IMG/VR virus record: IMGVR_UViG_3300022752_000226
Span: 1-33,714 of that record
DNA: 33,714 bases
Strand: one strand, 5' to 3'
DNA from: a virus
Shown: piece by piece, positions 6,468 through 14,117 of the stretch
Position numbering within the stretch: the stretch's first letter is position 1
How the letters are laid out: the number at the start of each line of letters is the position of its first letter
Made by a program: the position numbers and the translations under genes
The notes under the pieces: model-generated
Seen by the model: the letters and a program-made list of their open reading frames with translations, nothing else
What the model was told of the DNA's origin: nothing
Databases searched by the model: none

Positions 6468-8444
6468 ATGGGTTTATTAGAACGTTTTTTAAACAATGGT
6501 TCATCTTTAGACATTGAAACCCCATCAGTTGGAGGAGGACCAATTAATGATCCTGCTTCTGGGTTTGTTCAAACATATTTGCCTAATAATACTTATGAAA
6601 GCACCACAGTAGGACAACCTGATAATGGTAGTGAATTATCAACTACCCTAAACCAAACAGCATTAGACACTAGTGATCCTAATTATGTTGGTCCTACACT
6701 TCCTCCTAACATCAACACTCAATACCCAGACCAGGCACATGGAGAATTTGGAGGAGCGCCTTCTCAATTTACTCAACAGTGGAACGCAACAAATACTTAC
6801 TTAAGTTATATTAGTAGTATTGTTGATTCTGCTAATGACATTCAAGTTCAAACATTAACACAAACTAACCTAGATACAGATACTGAGGGTACTTCTAACA
6901 TACCTAGTCCTTTAGGGTATCAAACTTCATATCCTGAACAAACACATGGAGAATTTGGAGGAGCGCCTTCTCAATTTGATCAAAATTGGAGTGTAAATAA
7001 TCAATATATTAGTAATTATAATCCTAATGCTCAAGTTCAAACATTAACACAAACTAACCTAGATACAGATGCTCAAGGTAATTCCAATGTGCCTAATCCG
7101 TTAAACATTAATACTCCTATAACTCCTACAATACCTTCACTTAATGTTAATATGGGTGAATTTGGAGGGGCACCTTCTCAATTTGTTCAAACATATAGTC
7201 CTAGTAATACTTATTTAAACAATTTACCTTCTGTATCTCCTCAAGAAAATACCTTAGCCCAAACTGGATTAGATAATACTGATCCTACAGCCGAACCTAC
7301 AACATTAATAAACACTCCTACTATACCGGATACTATAACATCTTATCCCCCATTAGCAAGTGGAGAATTTGAAAATGGATCTGAAGGATTTACACAACCT
7401 TGGAACCCAAATAACACATATTTAGACAATCTTAATCCTAACACCCAAGTCAATACTTTAACCCAAACAAATTTAGATACAGATGGTCAAGGTACTTCTA
7501 ACGTCCCTAATCCTTTAGCCCCAGGAGTTATACCTGATTTAACTCCAAATCATGAATTACCTAATGGAGTATATATGGGTGAATTTGGAGGAGCGCCTTC
7601 TCAATTTGATCAAAATTGGAGTGTAAATAATCAATATATTAGTAATTATAATCCTAACATTCAAATTGATACTTTGACCCAAACCGCATTAGACAATACT
7701 GAACTTCAACAAGTAAATACTAATATTAATCCGTTAGACATTGATACTCCTATAACCCCTCAAATTATGTCACCCAATATTAACATGGGTGAATTTGCAA
7801 ATGGGCCTTCTCAATTTGCTCAAACATATGGTCCTGATAATTTGTATTTAGAAACTATTAATAATATTAGTATTCCTGAAAATAATACTCAAGTTCAAAC
7901 ATTAACCCAAACCAATTTAGATACAGATGCTCAAGGTAATTCCAATATTCCTAATCCGTTAGACATTAACATCCCAACAACACCTGCGCATCCTTTGTCT
8001 AAAGGAGTGTTTATGGGAGAATATTATAGTAGTAATCCTTCCCAATTTACTCAAAATTGGAGTGTTAATAACATGTATTTAGACAATGTAGATTATGGAG
8101 GCCGTAATCCTCAAATCCAGTCTTTAAAAGACACAGGATTAGATGTAGAAAATGAAAGAGCTCAAACTACAGCTGAAAACTTTGCTCCAGTAATTCCAGA
8201 TAATACTCCTTATCCATTAGAAGCAACTGGTAGAAATGGGTATTTTAAACAAGAATGGACACCTAAAAATGGATACTGGAGGTACTATTTGGGTAACAGA
8301 CAAAAATTTAATACAGGTCCAATAGGTGTTAGTTCAGCATATTCATATGAAACAAACCCAAAACTTCGAGGTAATTTTGCTTTTGGTTCTAACGCTGCTA
8401 ATTTTATAAAAGATGCAGTATCTTCAGTAAAAAACATATTTTGA
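6468..8444 (+). CDS. Large tandem-repeat protein, probable virion component
   Basis: A 658-residue protein made of about eight degenerate ~65-90-residue units. A typical unit runs GEFGGAPSQFxQxW, xxNxYLxN, then QVxTLTQTNLDTDxQG, SNxPNPL and a Pro/Thr-rich linker. Units begin near residues 92, 161, 230, 299, 369, 441 and 511, a divergent unit (GEYYSSNPSQF) starts near 587, and a partial one opens the protein. There is no membrane segment or Cys pair. The N-terminal peptide MGLLERFLNNGS is shared with the 91-aa protein at 12011 (MGLLDKLLNGGS), which resembles a single unit. The C-terminal ~60 residues form a separate Tyr/Asn/Phe-rich domain. The late-promoter motif and tail-gene neighbours suggest a structural or decoration protein; the actual function is unknown. 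Confidence 0.78.
   Translation: MGLLERFLNNGSSLDIETPSVGGGPINDPASGFVQTYLPNNTYESTTVGQPDNGSELSTTLNQTALDTSDPNYVGPTLPPNINTQYPDQAHGEFGGAPSQFTQQWNATNTYLSYISSIVDSANDIQVQTLTQTNLDTDTEGTSNIPSPLGYQTSYPEQTHGEFGGAPSQFDQNWSVNNQYISNYNPNAQVQTLTQTNLDTDAQGNSNVPNPLNINTPITPTIPSLNVNMGEFGGAPSQFVQTYSPSNTYLNNLPSVSPQENTLAQTGLDNTDPTAEPTTLINTPTIPDTITSYPPLASGEFENGSEGFTQPWNPNNTYLDNLNPNTQVNTLTQTNLDTDGQGTSNVPNPLAPGVIPDLTPNHELPNGVYMGEFGGAPSQFDQNWSVNNQYISNYNPNIQIDTLTQTALDNTELQQVNTNINPLDIDTPITPQIMSPNINMGEFANGPSQFAQTYGPDNLYLETINNISIPENNTQVQTLTQTNLDTDAQGNSNIPNPLDINIPTTPAHPLSKGVFMGEYYSSNPSQFTQNWSVNNMYLDNVDYGGRNPQIQSLKDTGLDVENERAQTTAENFAPVIPDNTPYPLEATGRNGYFKQEWTPKNGYWRYYLGNRQKFNTGPIGVSSAYSYETNPKLRGNFAFGSNAANFIKDAVSSVKNIF
6951..7027 (+). 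repeat. 77-bp perfect direct repeat, copy 1
   Basis: Identical base for base to 7581-7657, encoding EFGGAPSQF through NYNPN. It lies within the tandem-repeat gene, 630 bp from its partner. Identity at silent positions points to recent duplication or gene conversion rather than constrained protein sequence. Confidence 0.92.
7581..7657 (+). repeat. 77-bp perfect direct repeat, copy 2
   Basis: Partner of 6951-7027. Recombination between the two would delete exactly 630 bp (210 codons) and keep the reading frame. Confidence 0.92.
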
Positions 8445-8446
8445 TA

Positions 8447-8455
8447 TATTTATAA
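8447..8455 (+). promoter_or_regulatory. Probable late promoter motif (TATTTATAATAAAAC)
   Basis: A consensus copy 32 nt before the ATG of the gp26-like gene, in a 34-nt intergenic gap. Confidence 0.6.
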
Positions 8456-8478
8456 TAAAACGTTATAACAAATAATTT

Positions 8479-9207
8479 ATGAATAATTTAAACACCCCAA
8501 CAGAAGTTATTGAATTACCCTCAAAAGGTTTAGTCTACCCAGAAACAAATCCACTTTCAAGCGGAAAAGTTGAAATGAAATACATGACCGCAAAAGAAGA
8601 AGACATTCTAACAAACCAAAATTACATTAGTAAAGGTGTAGTTTTAGATGAATTAATCAAGTCACTTATTGTTTCTGATGTAAAGTATGAAGATTTAATT
8701 ATAGGCGATAAAAACGCTTTATTAGTAGCAGCTCGTATTTTAGGATATGGTAAAGACTATACTTTTACTTATGATAATGAAGAACAAACAGTTGATTTGT
8801 CTAAAATTGATAACAAACCACTAAATGAATCTTTATTTGTTAAAGGACAAAATGAATTTTCATTTACACTTCCTTCAACTGGTACTAACATAACTTTTAA
8901 GTTATTAACAGGTCATGATGAGAAAAAAATAAACGCTGAATTAGAAGGTTTAAAAAAGATAAACAAATTCAATTCCCCAGAAATGTCAACCAGGTTAAAA
9001 TACATAATAACTTCAGTTGAAGGTAATAGGGATTCAAAAGACATTCGTCAATTTGTTGATAATCAATTATTGGCTCGCGACTCTAGAGCGTTAAGAGAGT
9101 ACATAAAGGAGGTGCAGCCAGACGTTGATCTGACCTTTTTTCCCGATGGAAACGACACAAAAGTTGACATTCCCGTTGGACTTAAGTTTTTTTGGCCTGA
9201 CATCTGA
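8479..9207 (+). CDS. Baseplate hub assembly protein (T4 gp26-like)
   Basis: A 242-residue protein resembling the T4 gp26 baseplate family. Signatures are the opening IELPSKGLVYPETNPL, the segment MKYMTAKEEDILTNQNYI, a following helix with LDELIKSLIV, GDKNALLVAARILGYGKDY at about residues 76-94, and the closing FFWPD. In T4, gp26 acts during baseplate hub formation. Here the gene lies directly before the tape measure, where tail assembly chaperones are usually found. Its last 62 nt overlap another ORF read in the +1 (equivalently -2) frame, with runs of T in the overlap, so part of its translation may continue as a longer fusion (see findings). The FFWPD ending fits a normal terminus for the short form. 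Confidence 0.85.
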   Translation: MNNLNTPTEVIELPSKGLVYPETNPLSSGKVEMKYMTAKEEDILTNQNYISKGVVLDELIKSLIVSDVKYEDLIIGDKNALLVAARILGYGKDYTFTYDNEEQTVDLSKIDNKPLNESLFVKGQNEFSFTLPSTGTNITFKLLTGHDEKKINAELEGLKKINKFNSPEMSTRLKYIITSVEGNRDSKDIRQFVDNQLLARDSRALREYIKEVQPDVDLTFFPDGNDTKVDIPVGLKFFWPDI

Positions 9208-9475
9208 AGTAGCACCTCAGGTTAGAATTAATTTATTTACTCAAATTCATGAAATAGTTTTTCATGGTCAAGGTGGCTATGATTGGGAAACAGTCTATAA
9301 CATGCCTATTTGGCTTCGTAAGTTTACTTTTAATAAAATGAAAGAACATTACGATAAACAAAATTCTCAACAAAACGAAGACTTAGCTACTCAATCTCAA
9401 AAGATTAAGGAAGGTAAAATTCAAATTCCTGATTATTTTAAGGGTAAATCTGGTAAAAAGATACCTAAATACTAA
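9146..9475 (+). CDS. Small tail assembly protein overlapping the gp26-like gene; possible frameshift product
   Basis: An open frame from the stop at 9131-9133 to 9475; the only early ATG is 9146 (109 aa), with no obvious ribosome binding site. The sequence LTSEVAPQVRINLFTQI, then FHGQGGYDWETVYNMP and IWLRKFTF, resembles short proteins found between gp26-like and tape-measure genes in other T4-related phages. The C-terminal ~40 residues are basic and polar. Position (between chaperone-like gene and tape measure) and overlap with an out-of-frame partner recall the gpG/gpGT tail-chaperone arrangement of other phages, where the second frame is read only by ribosomal frameshifting. Independent initiation at 9146 is the alternative, so the start is uncertain. 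Confidence 0.68.
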   Translation: METTQKLTFPLDLSFFGLTSEVAPQVRINLFTQIHEIVFHGQGGYDWETVYNMPIWLRKFTFNKMKEHYDKQNSQQNEDLATQSQKIKEGKIQIPDYFKGKSGKKIPKY

Positions 9476-9491
9476 AAATCACAGTATTTAA

Positions 9492-9500
9492 TATTTATAG
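9492..9500 (+). promoter_or_regulatory. Probable late promoter motif (TATTTATAG)
   Basis: A one-mismatch copy 22 nt before the tape-measure ATG. Confidence 0.45.
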
Positions 9501-9513
9501 CATATAAAATATT

Positions 9514-11973
9514 ATGGCACAAAATTTATCACCAGCTGAATTACAAGAATTAATTAAATTATTCAAAATATTAGATGGTTTATCAGATTCTGCTGCTCAA
9601 CATGCTGCAACTCAAGCCCAAAATATAGGTAATGCTACTAATGAATTAGATCGTTTACGTAAAGCATATAAGGATTTTACAGGAGATATCTCAAATGCTT
9701 TAAAAACATTTAAAGAATTAGTTTCTCAAATTAGTAAACAAAAAACCGGTATTGAAGAATCTAAAAAAGCATATAAAGGTTTATCTTCTATAGCTGAAAA
9801 AATTCAATACCATCAAATGGGTATATCTACTCTATCTTCTAAAGAAATAAAAAATCTTCAAGAAAAAGCTAAACAAGAAAAACAAAGATTAGAAACAGCC
9901 CAATACTTATTAGATTCAGATAAAGCTAAAATTGAATCTGATAAACGACAATTAATTGCTGCTATACAACAAAGAGCTCAACAAGGTTTATTAAGTAATG
10001 ATTTAAGAAAACAATTAGCTGAAAAAAACTTAAAGCTTCAAGAAATTAATAAGACATATCAAGAAAATAAAGACCTTCTTAATGATACTAACAATTCTTT
10101 AACTCAAACCGTTGAAACCTTAGAGACAGAATATAAAGCTGCTAAAAAAATTGAAAAGTCTATGGGCCTTACTGGGGCACTAATGAAAGGAATAAGTAAA
10201 ATTCCTATATTAGGAGACATGCCTGGAATGGCTAGCATAGCTGGAGAAGTTGAAGAGGAGATGAAAAAAATTGAAAGAGAAGAAGGAAGAATAGTTGGTA
10301 GAACAGAAGCTATGGGTATGGCTTTTAAAAAAGTAGGAGGTGTTATAAAAGATAATTTAACAGATCCTTTATTTTTAATTGGATTATTAGTTAAAGGTTT
10401 TAAAGCGTTTTTAGACATAGGATTTGCTGCTTCTAAACAAACTACAGAAATGGGTAAATCTATGGCTATATCTTCAAAAGAAGCTGGTTTTATAAGAGAA
10501 AGATTTAGAGACATACAAAACTCAAGTGACAATATTTTAGTAACAACCGTTAATTTAGCAGAAGCCCAAGGTCAATTAGCTAATGCTTTTGGGGCTACTA
10601 GAGGTTTTACAGATGCTCAATTGCAAGACCAAATAAAATTAACAAAAGCAATGGGCCTTACAGAAGAAACAGCAGCAGGAATACAACAATTAGCAATGGC
10701 TAATGGTAAATCTGCAGATGACGTTGTTGCTTCAACAATAAAACAAACTGCTGCTTTAGCCAAACAAAAAGGAATACAATTAGACAACAGAAAAGTATTA
10801 GCTGAAGTAGCAAAAGTTTCAGGCCAATTAAGATTACAATACCAAAATAATCCAGAACTAATAGCTAAAGCAGTTGTTCAAACTCAAAAATTAGGTATTA
10901 ATTTAGAACAAGCCAAAAACATGGCTGAAAAATTGTTAGACTTTGAACAATCTATTAGTAGTGAATTAGAAGCAGAATTATTAACAGGTAAAGATCTTAA
11001 TCTTGAAGAAGCAAGACTACTAGCATTTCAAGGCAAATCAGCTGAAGCTGCAGCTTTAATGTTAAAACAAATGGGAGGTTCAGCCGAATTTGCTAAAATG
11101 AATGTTTTTCAACAACAATCTATAGCTCAGGCTTTAGGCATGAATGCTGATGAATTAGCAAATTCTTTAGTTGCTCAAGAAAATTTAAATAGATTAGGAG
11201 GTGAAACTAAAAAACAAATTGAAGAACAATTAAAATTAGCAAAAGCAAATGGAGAAACAGATAAGATTCGTATGTTAGAAAACTCTCTTGGGAACGAAAA
11301 AGAAGCTAAAGCTGCTTTAGAAAAACTAGATGCTCAAACTCAATTTAATGCTGCTATTGATAAATTAAAAAGCATGTTGACTTCTATTGTAGAAGGACCT
11401 GCTTTAAAATTTGTTGAAATGTTAGCAAATACAATTTCAAATGGAGAGGCTTTAAAATCTATTTTTACACAAATTGGTATTATAATAAGTACTATAAGTT
11501 TAACTAAATTAATCACAGGTTTAATAACAGCAGCAGTATCAGCTGGTTCACTATCTATTGCATCTGCCACTTTTGCATCTGCTCTCACATTAGGTATAGG
11601 AGCAGCAGTTATTATAGGTTCTATAGCAGCTATTAGTAGTGCTATGAGTAATGCTCAAAAAGATGCTGAAAATAGAGCTAAACAACTAAAACCAGCAAAA
11701 GCAGCACGAGGAGGAACAGTAGTAGGTAAAGGAAGTGTAATGGTAGGAGAAGAAGGCCCTGAAATTTTATCCTTAAACCCAGGAGCAACTATAACTCCAT
11801 TGTCAAAAACTAACGCTGCTACAGAAGTTTATTCTACTACAAATAATTCATCCGGTATTGATTACGATAGACTTATAAACGGATTAGCAGACGCAATATC
11901 TGGAAGACCAACATATTTAGACTCACAAAAAGTAAATCAACAATCTAACTTAAGTGCAGTATCTGTTCAATAA
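9514..11973 (+). CDS. Tail tape measure protein (T4 gp29-like role)
   Basis: An 819-residue protein with the layout of tape measures. The N-terminal ~220 residues are strongly helical and charged (long coiled-coil stretches with Lys/Glu/Gln/Leu at ~75-210). A central helical, Ala/Gln-rich body follows. Hydrophobic segments lie at about residues 652-710 (ITGLITAAVSAGSLSIASAT, then LTLGIGAAVIIGSIAAISSA). The C-terminal motif VGEEGPEILSLNPGATITPL near residue 743 is frequent at the end of phage tape measures. It sets tail length during tube assembly and may help DNA cross the inner membrane through its hydrophobic part. At the usual ~1.5 angstrom per residue the length predicts a tail of very roughly 120 nm (inference). 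It lies between chaperone-like and baseplate genes, as expected. Confidence 0.88.
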   Translation: MAQNLSPAELQELIKLFKILDGLSDSAAQHAATQAQNIGNATNELDRLRKAYKDFTGDISNALKTFKELVSQISKQKTGIEESKKAYKGLSSIAEKIQYHQMGISTLSSKEIKNLQEKAKQEKQRLETAQYLLDSDKAKIESDKRQLIAAIQQRAQQGLLSNDLRKQLAEKNLKLQEINKTYQENKDLLNDTNNSLTQTVETLETEYKAAKKIEKSMGLTGALMKGISKIPILGDMPGMASIAGEVEEEMKKIEREEGRIVGRTEAMGMAFKKVGGVIKDNLTDPLFLIGLLVKGFKAFLDIGFAASKQTTEMGKSMAISSKEAGFIRERFRDIQNSSDNILVTTVNLAEAQGQLANAFGATRGFTDAQLQDQIKLTKAMGLTEETAAGIQQLAMANGKSADDVVASTIKQTAALAKQKGIQLDNRKVLAEVAKVSGQLRLQYQNNPELIAKAVVQTQKLGINLEQAKNMAEKLLDFEQSISSELEAELLTGKDLNLEEARLLAFQGKSAEAAALMLKQMGGSAEFAKMNVFQQQSIAQALGMNADELANSLVAQENLNRLGGETKKQIEEQLKLAKANGETDKIRMLENSLGNEKEAKAALEKLDAQTQFNAAIDKLKSMLTSIVEGPALKFVEMLANTISNGEALKSIFTQIGIIISTISLTKLITGLITAAVSAGSLSIASATFASALTLGIGAAVIIGSIAAISSAMSNAQKDAENRAKQLKPAKAARGGTVVGKGSVMVGEEGPEILSLNPGATITPLSKTNAATEVYSTTNNSSGIDYDRLINGLADAISGRPTYLDSQKVNQQSNLSAVSVQ

Positions 11974-11978
11974 TAGAA

Positions 11979-11987
11979 TATTTATAA
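11979..11987 (+). promoter_or_regulatory. Probable late promoter motif (TATTTATAATAAAAC)
   Basis: A consensus copy 32 nt before the ATG at 12011. Confidence 0.6.
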
Positions 11988-12010
11988 TAAAACATTAAAA
12001 CTATAAAACC

Positions 12011-12286
12011 ATGGGATTACTAGACAAATTACTAAATGGAGGATCAACTTACACTCCATACAACGGAACAACTCCTGGAATTAATCCTTTAGCAACAAAG
12101 CAATCTCAACTTCATGCTGACGGAGCAGGAGCACCTGGTTACTCTGTAAATGGAGGATTTTTTGGTAGTGTAAACAGCGCATATCAAACGTATTTAGACG
12201 GTACTAATAACATTTTACCACAACCATCACAATTAGACTTGAATGGTATTGATCCTACTCAATATATTCAAAACTTACCTGAATAA
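12011..12286 (+). CDS. Small virion-associated protein, single-unit paralogue of the tandem-repeat protein
   Basis: A 91-residue protein beginning MGLLDKLLNGGS, nearly the same N-terminus as the 658-aa repeat protein (MGLLERFLNNGS). The rest (a GxxGAPGYSVNGGF stretch, then AYQTYLDGTNNI and SQLDLNGID) echoes the order of the repeat unit (GAPSQF, NxYLDN, TxTNLDTD). It therefore looks like an unexpanded ancestor or partner. Its stop overlaps the next start (TAATG at 12284-12288), implying translational coupling with the baseplate protein. A role in tail or baseplate assembly is inferred from position only. Confidence 0.72.
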   Translation: MGLLDKLLNGGSTYTPYNGTTPGINPLATKQSQLHADGAGAPGYSVNGGFFGSVNSAYQTYLDGTNNILPQPSQLDLNGIDPTQYIQNLPE

Positions 12287-13812
12287 TGCCCTTAATTGAC
12301 CTTCAAACAAATTTAAGATCCCTTAAATATGGGATGGATAGACCTGGAGGGGCAACTAGCAAACAACCATTTATTACCACTGACATACCCGGAACCCCAG
12401 AGGGAACAGTTCCTTACAGTGCTGCTAATGATAATTCTGATTATGAAGGAAATTCTCCTGACTTTATTTTAAGGAATGGATTATTAAACGTTCAAGACTC
12501 ACTTCAAGACGTTGTTAGGGTAACTAAATGGTTTGCTACACCTAGTGGTTTGTCTTTTATTATAAAACAGAATTTATTAGAAAGGCAAAATGTGCCTATA
12601 CCTGGAGGAAGTGTTTTAAATAGACTTTATCTTCCTACATCTACAATAGCACAAGCTGGTGTTTTATCATTAGGGTACCATTTGAATAAAAAAGGATTAA
12701 ACCCATTTGTTAAAGGATATGCTATTGAAGGTGAAAGTGCTGAAGGATACTTTAACACTACATTAACTGAGGATAGAGATAATGATAGTAGTAGGCTTAC
12801 ATTGTTGTATAAAGTAAGTAATGGTGCCGCAAAGGATACTGATAAATTTAAAGCTAAACAACTCTATAATATAAATCTTACTGATGCTAACATTTTATTT
12901 ACATATGGTGGTGGCCCAAACAGCCCTATTCCAGGTTTAGGAAAAACAAATATACGATTTGCAGGTTCAGGTCGAAGAAACAGAGTTAATAACGATCGTA
13001 CTGTACCAGATGCTATATTATTAACAACTGATCAGATACCTCAAGTTTATCCTGTTAAAAACTCAACAATATTATCTGCTTTAAATACTGATTATAATAA
13101 AGGAATAAACGAATTTAATAGAGAAAAAACTTATGGTACCTTAGCTACTAATTGGAGTGGATCAGGGGACCCAAATAAAGATTCTATAAATGCATTATCT
13201 ATTACTGGATCATTAATAAATGATGGTAAAACCGATTTAATTAAATTCTTTTTTGAAGTTGTTAACCCTACATCTGTTAATGACACAAGTAATGATTTTT
13301 TATTCTTCAGAGCATATGTTAATAGTATAGGTGATAATTTTAAAGCAGAGTGGACACCATACAAATATGTTGGTAGAGCAGAAAATTTTTACAAATACGG
13401 TGGATTTAATAGAGATGTTCAATTATCATTTACTATATATGCTCATACTAAACAAGAAATGATTCCTTTGTATAACAAATTAAACCGATTATTAGGAACA
13501 ACTGCTCCACGATATGGAAAAGCAGGACTTATGCTAGGAAATTTTGTTAGAATAACAATTGGTGATTACTTTAATAATATGCCTTCTATAATTAGTAGTA
13601 TAAACCTAAAACCTTCATTTGAGGCAGGATGGGAAATAAATAGGAATGATGTTGGTACCATTATAACTGATGGTGATAAAAATATTGGTATTGGTCAAAT
13701 ACCAAAACTGATAGAAGTTGATTTAGGCTTTACTCCTCTTCATAAGTTTACTCCCCAATATGGAAAAGATTTTGTTAGAACAAATAGTTTACCTCAAGAA
13801 GATCAAAACTAA
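12286..13812 (+). CDS. Putative baseplate tube-initiator protein (gp48/gp54-like)
   Basis: A 508-residue structural protein. The N-terminal ~330 residues are polar and beta-rich without a clear family. The C-terminal ~180 residues contain AEWTPYKYVGRAENFYKY, then a run of alternating hydrophobic residues (VQLSFTIYAHTKQEMIPLY, then KLNRLLGTTAPRY) and FVRITIGDYFNNMPSIISSI, a pattern I associate with the baseplate proteins that cap the hub and seed tube polymerisation in contractile tails. The order tape measure, this gene, gp53-like wedge, hub is consistent with a baseplate role. The assignment to gp48 or gp54 specifically is tentative. ATG 12286 overlaps the upstream stop by one base. Confidence 0.62.
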   Translation: MPLIDLQTNLRSLKYGMDRPGGATSKQPFITTDIPGTPEGTVPYSAANDNSDYEGNSPDFILRNGLLNVQDSLQDVVRVTKWFATPSGLSFIIKQNLLERQNVPIPGGSVLNRLYLPTSTIAQAGVLSLGYHLNKKGLNPFVKGYAIEGESAEGYFNTTLTEDRDNDSSRLTLLYKVSNGAAKDTDKFKAKQLYNINLTDANILFTYGGGPNSPIPGLGKTNIRFAGSGRRNRVNNDRTVPDAILLTTDQIPQVYPVKNSTILSALNTDYNKGINEFNREKTYGTLATNWSGSGDPNKDSINALSITGSLINDGKTDLIKFFFEVVNPTSVNDTSNDFLFFRAYVNSIGDNFKAEWTPYKYVGRAENFYKYGGFNRDVQLSFTIYAHTKQEMIPLYNKLNRLLGTTAPRYGKAGLMLGNFVRITIGDYFNNMPSIISSINLKPSFEAGWEINRNDVGTIITDGDKNIGIGQIPKLIEVDLGFTPLHKFTPQYGKDFVRTNSLPQEDQN

Positions 13813-13815
13813 TCA

Positions 13816-14115
13816 ATGAACAGATACCAATACATCCCTATCATTACCAGTTCTTTAGGAAAAAGATACTATAGGGATTCAAAATACCCTCGTATTCCGC
13901 TATCTGTCAACGATATTTATGTGGTGACAACTATTGGTGATAGGTTTGATTTATTAGCAGACCAATACTATGGTGATTCATCGTTATGGTGGATCATATC
14001 TGTTGCTAATGAAGAATTACCACAAAACTCACTATACATATCTGAAGGTACTCAACTTAGAATACCAACAGATGTGAGTAATATTATAAGAAGTTACAAT
14101 CAATTAAATTCTTAG
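13816..14115 (+). CDS. Baseplate wedge protein, gp53/LysM-like
   Basis: A 99-residue protein with the motifs of the T4 gp53 / LysM-like baseplate group: YYRDSKYPRIPLSVNDIYVV, a GDRFDLLADQYYGDSSLWW segment at about residues 41-59, ISVANEELP, and GTQLRIPTD near residues 78-86. In T4, gp53 joins neighbouring baseplate wedges around the hub; LysM-like members of other myoviruses occupy the same position. It starts 3 nt after the preceding stop and lies 2 nt before the hub gene, a typical baseplate operon arrangement. T4 gp53 itself is longer (about 196 aa), so this is a short, domain-only version. Confidence 0.83.
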   Translation: MNRYQYIPIITSSLGKRYYRDSKYPRIPLSVNDIYVVTTIGDRFDLLADQYYGDSSLWWIISVANEELPQNSLYISEGTQLRIPTDVSNIIRSYNQLNS

Positions 14116-14117
14116 TT

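Noticed and set aside
6940-8040. Repeated DNA segments as a possible CRISPR array or mobile repeats
   Set aside because: The repeats keep the reading frame, vary in length and sequence and encode protein units; there are no regular spacers or cas genes.
10104-10532. 142-aa minus-strand ORF opposite the tape measure
   Set aside because: It lies inside a strongly supported + strand gene with coherent coiled-coil sequence; no promoter or neighbours on the minus strand.
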